Shown: one piece after another, positions 28,394-38,600 of the stretch
Layout of the letters: each line of letters starts with the position of its first letter
Numbering within the stretch: position 1 is the first letter of the stretch
Source: Varibaculum cambriense
GTDB taxonomy: Bacteria > Actinomycetota > Actinomycetes > Actinomycetales > Actinomycetaceae
Length of the DNA: 64,000 nucleotides
Reading direction: 5' to 3'
Assembly: GCF_022133705.1 (NCBI RefSeq)
Contig: NZ_JAKNHJ010000001.1
Location: 170,857 to 234,856 of the forward strand
Made by a program: the position numbers and the translations under genes
The notes under the pieces: generated by a model
Databases searched by the model: none
What the model was told of the DNA's origin: nothing
The model's input: the letters and a program-made list of their open reading frames with translations, nothing else

Positions 28394-31300
28394 ATGTTCA
28401 ACCGGTCTAAAAAGGTTTTTAGCCTTTTAGGGGCAGGCGCTCTGGCGCTAGCGGCATTATTGCCAGCTGGCATCGGGACAGCAGAGGCTGCAGAGCCGAC
28501 TAATCACGCATTAGCAGCAAAAGGAGGCAGCGTTAGTGCTTCCGGGAATGAAGTTGCTGACAAATGGCAGGCGCAGGCCGCTATTGATGGTAACGACAGT
28601 GGTGATTCTCGCTGGTCGTCCAATCACAGTGACCAGGCTTGGATTGCGGTACACCTAAAAGAAGCCATTAAAATTGACCACGTAACTATTAAATGGGAAG
28701 CCGCCTGTGCCGCCTCCTATCATTTAGAGGTTTCAAATGACGGAACCACTTGGGAAAAAGCTAGCGACACTATCCGTCCTCAGTGTTCTACCGCAGATAC
28801 CCAAAAACTCAATGCTGCTACCGCTAATGGAACTTGGAAATACGTGAAAATGCAGGCCGAGAGCCGCACACCTTTCCAAGGTATTAAATACGGGGTTTCC
28901 CTATTTGAATTTGAAGTATGGGACGCGGCGGAACCGGTAGCTCCTGCCCAGCCTAATTTGATTCCACTGCCTGCTGAAATGACTCCCGGACAAGGCAGTT
29001 TTGAATTAGGTACAGATACTAAAATCAAAACTGATTCCGCTTCTAAAGCGGTAGCGGAGATGACCGCCAAAACTATGCGTGCCTCCACCGGATTTCCCCT
29101 GCCAGTGGGTAAAGAGGGACAGATCAGTTTACGGGTAGACACCAGCCTAAATACAACCGGTTTAACCAGTGGAAATATCGAGGAAGCCTATAGCTTAAAG
29201 GTCAGTGAAAGCGGGGTAGAGATTGTCGGAAAATCTGCACAAGGGGTTTGGAACGCTACCCGTACCCTGCTGCAACTATTCCCCGCCTTTATCTATTCTC
29301 CCCATCAGGTAAATACCCAGTGGCTAGCCCCCGCGATTACAGTCAAGGATGCGCCCCGGTTTGCACACCGCGCGATACAAGCCGATGTCGCCCGCTCGTT
29401 CCTCACAATCGCTGACTTAAAACAAATGATTGACACCTTTGCCAATGTGAAAGGCTCCCGTTTACATCTACACCTTTCAGATGACCAGGGTTGGCGGCTA
29501 CAAATGACCAATGAGGGACGCGAAGCTGGGGACACTATCGACTACACCAAGCTCACCGAGGTTTCCGGCAAAACCGCAATGAACTGGAACTCGGAAGCCT
29601 ATTCCTTAAAGGATTTAACCGACTCTAGTCAGCAGGCAGACGATAATGTAGTCGAATTGGGTCATCATGGTTTCTACACTCAGGAAGAATATAAAGAACT
29701 GGTCAAATATGCGGCCGACCGTTTCGTAACGATTCAGCCCGAGTTTGATATGCCCGGACACACCAATGCGGCGCTATCCGCCATCCCGCAATTAAACTCT
29801 GCCAACTCCTCTCACAATGGCACTGTAGATGCCGAGGGCAACGCCATCACTGATCCGGCTAAATGGCAGGTTGCCCCCGCTAATGGAACGGGAGATGTGG
29901 GTTATTCCTACCTGGATCCGGACTCAAAGCACACCCAGTATTTTGTTCGCCACGTATTTAAACAGCTGGCTGCGCTTACCCCCGGTAAAACTATTCATAT
30001 CGGAGGGGACGAATCCCACGATATGGTTAAAAAACTTGGGAAAGACAAATTCAATGAATTTCTGAATATGTCCGCGAAAGCAGTTCGCGATCAAGGCAAA
30101 TCTCCCATCGGATGGAATGAAATAGCCTCAAACACGCTACAGCCTGGGGACTTGGTACAGTATTGGACCGGTAGTACCGCTAACACGAAACGAGCAATCC
30201 AAAACGAGGGCGTTAAAGTCGCGGTATCGAATGCCTCGACCGCCTATATCGATATGAAATATGGAGTTCCCGGTGGCAACAGTATCGGTTTAACCTGGAG
30301 CGGAACTGGAGATTTCGATAAATACTATAACTGGGATCCGGCACAAGTAATCAAAGGGATTCCCGAAAGCAGCATTGTAGGGACAGTAGCCGTGCAATGG
30401 TCAGAAACTATTCGCGGGGGATACCAGGCAGAATGGTTAATGTGGCCGCGTTCAATCTCTCACGCGGAAGTAGCCTGGACTCCACAAGTGAAGAGAAACG
30501 TAAACCAGTTCAAACAGCGCATGGCGGCTATGGGAGATAGACTCACCGTTTCGGCAGTGAATTTCTTTGATGGTCCGAAAGCCAATTGGCAAACCGCGTT
30601 AGCCGGGGTAGACCAAAAAGTTGCACCCAACCGCTCCGTGAATCTTACGGTTGGCGAGTTTGCGGCTCCCGGCACTGTGAAGAACTCTGAGGGAACGCAA
30701 ATCACGAAAGCAGGTAACGCCGCTTCCGCCCTCGGGGATACTCCCTTTAGTGCCACTATCGATTGGGGTGACGGCTCCGCGCCCTCGCCGGCAATATTTA
30801 CCCAAAGTCATTCCCGAGATGCTTTACATTCCAGCCCTCTATATAAAGTGACTGGAAAACACCCCTATGCGAATCCCGGAACCTATACCGGTACTATTAC
30901 GGGCTCAAACGGACAGAAAGCCACCTTTACGGTAAATGTGGCAAATGGCGCCCCCGATCCCAGTGAAAATAGCTCCTGGGATGCAAGTAAAAAACCGACT
31001 ATCACCATTGAAAAGAATCTCATCCGCCCCTATGAACGGGTGAAAGTAAAGCTCAGCGGATTTGAACCCGGCAAATATGTAAAACTCGCCTGGAACGACA
31101 AAGACCAGTTCTTGGCAATGCCCGGGGCGGATGGAAGCGCCGAATATTATCTGCCATTCTTTGACAAGGCAGAAAAAGTGTTACGACCACAAGACACCGG
31201 CACGCATCAGCTTCGTGCCACCCAGATTGGGGCTAATAGAAGTGCCGAAGTCACTGCCACCATTGTGTCTGATCGCGAGGAACTGCTAAACCCAGTTGCG

Positions 31301-32572
31301 CAATGCCCCACGATGAATGACCCGAATTGCGGATATGAAAGCATTACTGCCTCCTCTCAGGCAGACAATGAACCAAAACCCTCCGGGCCGGTGAGCGCCG
31401 CATTTGACGGCAATCCCAATACCTATTGGCACACCCGCTGGGCTGCTCCGGCCGGTACTTTCCCGCACACCGTTACCGCGCAGCTCAAAGCCGCGCCAGA
31501 GCAAAAATGCCAGATTACCGGGTTTGAATATACGGCACGCAGCGGGCAAGAAAACTCGCGGGTTAAAGATTTCCGGATTGAAGTATCCGAAAACGGCAAC
31601 GACTGGAAGAGTGCCATTAGTGGTTCTTTGAAGAATCATGCCGACCCACAAGTATTTAACTTTGCAGCTGACAAACAGCTAAGCGGCAAATACGTGCGGA
31701 TGGTTCAGCTAAATTCCCAGGCAGGAAATGATTTTGGGGGCGCAGCTGAGATTCGTTTCGGAGCTTTGTGCGCTCGAAACGGAACGGAAGTAACCCCGGT
31801 TGCTCCCGTAGCTGAAAAGCAACCCCTAACGGAGCAAGGAAAAGAATATCCCGGATATTTCCTAGTGCCGGCCGTTACGGGGGTTAATTATTACTTGGGT
31901 GATGAGCTGCTAACCCCGCAGCAGGCGGTTCCGCTGCCCTATGGAAAAACCAAGATTGTAGCTCGGCCCGCGAGCGACCTATTTAGGTTTAAAGAGGGCG
32001 CAAAGAGCGAATGGACCCTAGATATGGGCGAAGACCCAGGGCAAGTTGATCCGCCGCAGCCGGAAAAACCCGAAAAACCGGCTCCGCAGGTGGTAAAAGG
32101 CGATTGGACTGACTCCCCAGGGCAAGAAGCCAGCAATTGTAAGACCTTCAAAGTTATGCAGACCCGCAGCGTTACCACTACTGAATATATTTGGGATGCA
32201 GCTGGGGCTAAATGGGTGCTTGATACTGCTAATGCCCAGGTGACTACCGAGAAGGGCGCTCGCGATATGAGCGCAGCTGAAAAAGAAAAATGCGCGCTCT
32301 CGCCGGAGGAGCCCAGCCCCGATAACCCAAACCCTGATAAACCTGGAAAGCCCGACGTGAAACCAGGGACTAAACCAGGAACGGGTACAGATAACGGGGC
32401 GGTAAAACCGGGTAACACCGAGTCAAAGCCGGGTACTAAACCCCGCCAGCAAAACACTACTTCTGCGATGCCCTCCACCGGTGCTTCCAGCGAGCTATCG
32501 CTGCTATTAGCAGCGCTAAGTATCGGATTTGGGGGAGTGTTGCTGCTGAGCCGAAACCGAATTCGCAATTAA
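28394..32572 (+). CDS. Secreted wall-anchored GH20 beta-N-acetylhexosaminidase
   Basis: GH20 enzymes release terminal beta-GlcNAc/GalNAc, and some release lacto-N-biose; the exact specificity is not readable here. The ATG at 28394 is chosen because AGGAAGG lies eight bases upstream; a GTG at 28385 is too close to it. The 1392-aa protein has a signal peptide (1-32), an F5/8-type binding domain (about 36-180) and a GH20 N-terminal domain. The GH20 barrel (about 315-710) carries the catalytic D539-E540 pair in HIGGDESHD. A PKD domain follows (about 780-855, WGDG), then an Ig-like segment, a second F5/8-type domain (about 980-1126), a stalk module (1137-1215) and the Cys-containing shared module (1238-1301). 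It ends with Pro/Gly repeats and sorting signal MPSTG (1359). Confidence 0.9.
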   Translation: MFNRSKKVFSLLGAGALALAALLPAGIGTAEAAEPTNHALAAKGGSVSASGNEVADKWQAQAAIDGNDSGDSRWSSNHSDQAWIAVHLKEAIKIDHVTIKWEAACAASYHLEVSNDGTTWEKASDTIRPQCSTADTQKLNAATANGTWKYVKMQAESRTPFQGIKYGVSLFEFEVWDAAEPVAPAQPNLIPLPAEMTPGQGSFELGTDTKIKTDSASKAVAEMTAKTMRASTGFPLPVGKEGQISLRVDTSLNTTGLTSGNIEEAYSLKVSESGVEIVGKSAQGVWNATRTLLQLFPAFIYSPHQVNTQWLAPAITVKDAPRFAHRAIQADVARSFLTIADLKQMIDTFANVKGSRLHLHLSDDQGWRLQMTNEGREAGDTIDYTKLTEVSGKTAMNWNSEAYSLKDLTDSSQQADDNVVELGHHGFYTQEEYKELVKYAADRFVTIQPEFDMPGHTNAALSAIPQLNSANSSHNGTVDAEGNAITDPAKWQVAPANGTGDVGYSYLDPDSKHTQYFVRHVFKQLAALTPGKTIHIGGDESHDMVKKLGKDKFNEFLNMSAKAVRDQGKSPIGWNEIASNTLQPGDLVQYWTGSTANTKRAIQNEGVKVAVSNASTAYIDMKYGVPGGNSIGLTWSGTGDFDKYYNWDPAQVIKGIPESSIVGTVAVQWSETIRGGYQAEWLMWPRSISHAEVAWTPQVKRNVNQFKQRMAAMGDRLTVSAVNFFDGPKANWQTALAGVDQKVAPNRSVNLTVGEFAAPGTVKNSEGTQITKAGNAASALGDTPFSATIDWGDGSAPSPAIFTQSHSRDALHSSPLYKVTGKHPYANPGTYTGTITGSNGQKATFTVNVANGAPDPSENSSWDASKKPTITIEKNLIRPYERVKVKLSGFEPGKYVKLAWNDKDQFLAMPGADGSAEYYLPFFDKAEKVLRPQDTGTHQLRATQIGANRSAEVTATIVSDREELLNPVAQCPTMNDPNCGYESITASSQADNEPKPSGPVSAAFDGNPNTYWHTRWAAPAGTFPHTVTAQLKAAPEQKCQITGFEYTARSGQENSRVKDFRIEVSENGNDWKSAISGSLKNHADPQVFNFAADKQLSGKYVRMVQLNSQAGNDFGGAAEIRFGALCARNGTEVTPVAPVAEKQPLTEQGKEYPGYFLVPAVTGVNYYLGDELLTPQQAVPLPYGKTKIVARPASDLFRFKEGAKSEWTLDMGEDPGQVDPPQPEKPEKPAPQVVKGDWTDSPGQEASNCKTFKVMQTRSVTTTEYIWDAAGAKWVLDTANAQVTTEKGARDMSAAEKEKCALSPEEPSPDNPNPDKPGKPDVKPGTKPGTGTDNGAVKPGNTESKPGTKPRQQNTTSAMPSTGASSELSLLLAALSIGFGGVLLLSRNRIRN

Positions 32573-32647
32573 AAGTGGAACGGCGCGGCAAGACACTTCC
32601 GAAAGACATATAAGAATCTGAGCAAAGAGGCTGGGAAAGGTAAATAA

Positions 32648-35600
32648 ATGAGTAAGGTTAGTTGGAAACGCCGGGCAAATGCCACTGTGGTTACAGCGGC
32701 AGTCGCTTTAATGTCGGTGCTAATCCCAGCGAGCAGTGCCCAAGCGCTCGCGCCAGCCGATAGCGCTCTGTGCGCAGACAATTTGGCAGTCGGGAAAACA
32801 GTAAACGCCACCAGCCGGGAAGTAGCTGGCGAAAAAGGGCCAGAGCTGGCAGTCGATGGCAATATCGGCCCCGATGATAAAGCTACTCCGACAGTACACA
32901 ACGTAAAATCTGCCAGTCGCTGGTCAGCCGCCGGAAGCGACAATAACGCTGCCCTGACCATCGATTTTGCCGGAACCGCTACTATTAACAAAGTACAGCT
33001 TTATTGGGGAAACACTTTCGGTAAACCCTACAAGTTGCAAGCCAGCAACGATGGCAACACCTGGCGAGATTTAGTAACCAACCAGAACGGTAAAAAAGCT
33101 GGAACCACCGAGCACACCTTTAACGGCAGCGAAAAAATGCGCTACCTGAAAATGCAGATTTCTGGCAAATCACAGCAGTGGGGACTATCCCTGTGGGAAA
33201 TAGCCGCTTGTGGGACTCTAACTTCAGATCCCACCCCGACAGATAACGAAAATCTGGCTCAGCTGAATCAATTGATTCCCTACCCGCAAAAAGCTGAGCT
33301 TGCCGGAAATAACTCCCGGTTCATCCTCACCAAAGATAGCGAGATTACGGCCAGTGGCTTAGCGGGGGAGCCCGCCAAATATCTTGCCGAGACGCTAGCT
33401 AAATCCACCGGATACAAACTACCGGTATCCGCCACTTCTAGTGCTAAAACCCAGATTAATTACGTTATCAATCCGAACTTAACCGTCAGTGGGGTAGGCA
33501 AAGAGCAAATGAATGAAGCCTACACCTTACAGATTGCGCCAAACCGGGTAACCATCACCGCGCGCACTGCCAGCGGGGCGCTATGGGCAACCCAATCGCT
33601 GCTGCAATTGTTAGGGCCGTGGGCAGTATTTCCTCAAGTTACTGTGGGATCTTTAATGCCGATACCGGCGATGACTATTCAAGACGGTCCTCGCTATTCC
33701 TGGCGCGGACTAATGCTTGACCCGGCGCGCTCCTTCATTCCCAAGAATGAAGTCATTAAGCTGATGCATTCTATGAGCCGCTTCAAGATGAACACTTTGC
33801 ATCTGCATCTAAGTGATGAGGGCTGGCGGATTGATATCCCGAATGAGGGCAAAGACGCTGCTGACCCGATTGACTATAGCCAGCTGGCTAAACGCGGAGG
33901 CAGTGCCGGTTTACGAGCCGGAGATATTGGCCGCGCACCCCAGGCGGGACGAACTGGCTACTACACCTTAGATGATTACCGCGAAATGGTGGTCACTGCC
34001 AATAAATTAGGGATAGCGATTGTTCCCGAGATTGATACTCCCGGTCACACAGAGGCAGCACTATATTCCATACCCCAGCTGAACTCGGAAAACTCTAATC
34101 CCAAGCCAGAGGCCGGTCAAGACACGATTGGGCAGCCAAATTACTCGAAAAACAATATGAAAGTGAATCTGGATGCTTTAAATCCTTACACTTACACCTT
34201 TATGCAGCATGTTTTGAAGATTTTGGCGCAAAACTCTAACAACACTTATCTGCATATTGGCGGCGATGAAGCTAACAGTATGAATCACCAGCATTACCTG
34301 CAATATATGCAGCAGATTCTGCCCAAAGTAAAAGCCATGAAGCAAACCCCCATCGTTTGGGATGAAGCTTTAAAGAGTGTGGGCTCGGTCGGGATTGCCG
34401 ACAATGGTGGGGTAGTCCAGTGGTGGAATACCGATTCCGCGGCTGGTAATCGTTCCCAGCTGCGCAATGATTTCGTAGCTAAAGGTGGCAAATTCATTGT
34501 CTCTAACGCCAGCTACTTCTATTATCCGCAACGGGAAGACCGCTCCCATGTGGCTCCCAGTTGGGCGTGCCCCGGCGGGGAATGCACTTTGAAACACGCC
34601 TATGATGCCCAGCCCCAACAGGTCATGGGGCTCAGTGACGATAAAGGAATCCTGGGGGTCGAGGGCGCAGTATGGAGTGAGGGCGTGCGCAACCTGGCAG
34701 ATATCGAGTATATTGCGTTCCCGCGGTTACTAGCTCACGCTGAGATGGGTTGGACAAACCAGGATAATAAGAACTGGGAACGCTTCCGAGGTGGGGTTGC
34801 CCAACAAGCAACTGCCCTAAACGCTGCGGACACCAGTTTCTTTAACGGCTCTCAGGTCACCTGGCGGATTTTCCCCGCATTATCTCCGCTAGCCACCGAT
34901 TCCCAAGGAAAGGGAATCGGTAAAGCTAATCGGCAGTTAATCGGATATGTTTCGGCTCCCGGCAAAGGTAACGATGACCTGGATTTGTCTTTGACCCTGA
35001 CGCCGAAAGAATCCCAAAATGCGATAAATGTGCCGGTAAGTACCACTTTGGATAAAGAGTACATACCGGTAAACGGTTCCTATCAAACCGGCAGGCAGAT
35101 GAACTCGGTTTTTAAGGTTTATGCCGACCTGACAAAAGTTCCCCAAGGTAGCTACCAGGCGCAGCTAAGCGCTAAAGCCAACGGATTAAAGTCTCTAGAC
35201 GGTAAGAGTGATACCGGTCTGGCCAGCGCGGTTATTCAGGTGCCAGCCCTTAGCGGTCAAACGCCCCCCGGGCCGGGAACTCAAACCAGCCAAAGCGATA
35301 CCACCTGGGAAAGCACTGAGCGTTCTTACCCTAAAAGCAGCTATAGTTTCCCCGGAAATGACGGTAAACCTCATAAAGTAACCTGGGATAATCATTCTTT
35401 GAAAATAGATGGCGAGCGTCTACAAGTTTGGGCTGGTGAGTTCCATCCTTGGCGAATCCCGTCCCCCCAGGCCTGGCGCGACGTCCTCCAAAAGATAAAA
35501 GCCGCCGGATTTAATGCGGTATCTTTCTATTTCTTCTGGGGCGATCATCAAAGTGAAGAGGGAGGCGCTTTCAATTTCGATAAAGGAACTCGCCGCGATA

Positions 35601-38600
35601 TTGACCTTTTGCTGACGATGGCAAAGGAAGAGGGGCTATATGTGATTGCTCGTCCCGGCCCCTACGTCAATGCCGAGATTTCAATGGGAGGTCTGCCCGC
35701 ATATATGACTAACTATGCGGCGTCCTCTTTGCGTTCGACTGACCCGAAAGCCTTGGCAGCCTCTAAGAGCTGGTTGAAAGCCTTCAACAGTATCGCGAAG
35801 AAACACCTGATTACCACGGGAGGCGGCTCTATCATTATGTATCAGGTGGAAAATGAGCTGCTGGCAGAAAATCCCAGCACGACCGCATTCCTAAAAGAGC
35901 TGAGCAACTTTGTGCGCGGTGATGGGATAAATGTTCCCCTGTTTGAAAATGACTGGGGCTTGGCAGGACGTTTTGCTCCGAATAAAGCCGGAAATCCAGC
36001 CGGTAAATATGGCAGCACTGATTTTTACACCTATGATCGTTATCCGCTGGGCTTCAATTGCGGGGCAGGACGCGGAAACCTCGATGATGTTGAACAGACT
36101 TTCCGCAATTATGAACCGAAAGGTCCGCATTTTATTGCCGAAGGTCAAGGGGGTGCTTTCACTCCTTGGGGAGCAAACTTTACTCCCGAAAAATGCGCCA
36201 GTTTCACCGATGGAAACTTTGTGCGCCAGTGGGGGACAGTCCTGGCCGGTAACGGGGTGAAAGCCTATACCTACTACATGATTTTTGGCGGCACTAACTG
36301 GGGTTATACCGGTTCTCCTTCCTCTGGTTTTACCAGTTATGACTATGGGGCTGGCATAGACGAAGATCGAACGATTCGGAAAGACAAATTTGGGGCGCAA
36401 AAAGAGATTGCCTACTATTTGCAAGCCAATCCCCAATATGTAACCTCTAATCCGGTAGCTAAACCCGATATTAAGAGGGTTAGCGGTAACGCCCAGATTA
36501 GAGGGTATCAGCGGATTTCTTCCGAGGGCGCAGCCGAGCTTTCAGCTACCGGAAACGGCGGGCGCACCCTGGGATTTGTTTTGAACAACACCAACGACAC
36601 CAGTACCAATAAGTTTACTTTTGCTTTGGATTTAGCCAACACCTCCGGTGTGGGGGCAAGGTTTAATCACGATGATAGTGACAGCGAACTAAAGTATTCG
36701 ACGGGTTGGAAGTCAGTTAAGGACGATTCGGCTTGGAAAGGAAGTATCCACGAGGCTAGTAAAGCGGGCGAGGAAGTCGCATTCGAGTTTACCGGCACGG
36801 GAATCGAGATTGCGGTAGCCACCGGAACCGATCATGGGAAATTCGCGGTAAAGCTCGATGACCAGGCGGAACAGGTAGTAACCGGTTGGGTGGGAACCGA
36901 ACAGAATAAACCTACCCAAAAAGTCGTGTTCTCTAAGAGTGATCTTCCTGCCGGTAAACATACCCTGAAGGTGCGGGTGCTGGGGCAAAGCGCCGAGGGA
37001 TCAACTACTGGAGGCACGAAAGTCCAGCTAGATGCGCTTAATGTTCTGGGAGCTAGCGGCACGCCCTGGATAGTGGTGAACAATAATGACCCGGCGATTA
37101 AATATAATCCCGCGGTTGGGACTGCCTCGTCTTGGGAATATGCTACCGGGCAAAACTGGACTAGCGGGGATTATCAAGGAGACGAAACCTATTCTGCCCG
37201 TAATGGTGATTCTTATACCTATGACTTCAACGGGATAGGAATCGATATTATTGGGGCTTTCTCTGGTAATCACGGCATAGCCGATGTGTTTATTGACGGG
37301 AAGAAAGTGGGGCAAACCGAAGAGGAAGTCACTAATACCGCCCGCCCCCAGCAGGTTTTATATAGTGTGCGGGGGTTAAATGCCGGTAAGCACACCTTAA
37401 AAGTCCAAGTTACCGGTAAGCCTTTTGCGGGCTCTAAGGGTGCTTTCGTATCGCTAGATGCTTTGCGAGTATTCCCCGATAAAGATGCCATAGATCAGTT
37501 CAATACCGGAACCAACGTCAAAGATGGAGAGAACTCTTGGTCGCGGATTCCACAAAAATCGGGAACTGCCCTAACGTTGCATGGTCGGGATGCCTTGCTG
37601 ATGAGCGCGGATATGAAAATCGCGGGGCAAAAACTGCTGTACACCACCTCGCAGCTATTCGGTTCCCCGATTGCTACCGATAACGCCCAGGTACAGTACC
37701 TGCTCGGGGTAGCGGGAGACGATGGGGAAACTCTGCTACGTTACGCGGCTAAACCGCAGGTGAAATCTGGTAAAGAGGTAGAGGTTACCTGGAATGAACA
37801 GTATAAGACGCTGCGTTTGAACTATAAGTATTCGGCAGAACCTAGCGATATCACTATCACCCCGGCTGCCTCAGATAGAGCAGCAAGTGCGGGAGATACG
37901 CTGCGCTTGCGGATTATTGACCGCACCTACGCGCAAACTACCTGGTTACTAAATACCGGTGAAGGAGGCAGCGGCAAACGTTTAGCGGTCGAGGGGGTAG
38001 AGCTAGCTCGCAACTGGAGTTTAAATGGCTCGAATGCCGAGGTTAATGGCACTACTGATTCTAAGAGTCAAACTCCCTATGTGCTGCTTCCTAAAGGCGC
38101 AAAGAGCGCGAGTTGGAATGGTGGCAAAGCGGGAATAAGCGAAACCGAGGGTGTCTATGCCGGTTTCACCAAATTTATTCCGCAGATGCTAACCTATGAG
38201 CCACCCCAGCTAAAGTGGGTGAAACAGGAAGGCGCTCCGGAAAAGGAAATCAATTTTGACGATAGCGCCTGGCAGGTAGCTAACGGTAAACAGCGTAACC
38301 AAAAATGGCAAGCCCCCAGCGGGAATGGACTGGTGCTTGACTCCAATTATTACGGTTTCTATGAAGGCTCCGTATGGTATCGCGCTACCTTTGTGGCCAG
38401 CAGTGATTCCCCAGTTATCACTCTGAACGCTAACGGGGGATCCGGCGTGCCCGGGCATGGCAAGAATCCCGCCTTTATGCAAGTGTGGGCAAATGGGAAA
38501 TCGCTGGGCGCGGCCAGCGCCGCTGGCGCCGACCAGTCTTTTACCGCTAAAGGGATTAAATCCGGCGATAAAGTAGTTTTAGCGGTGCTAGTAAATAACC

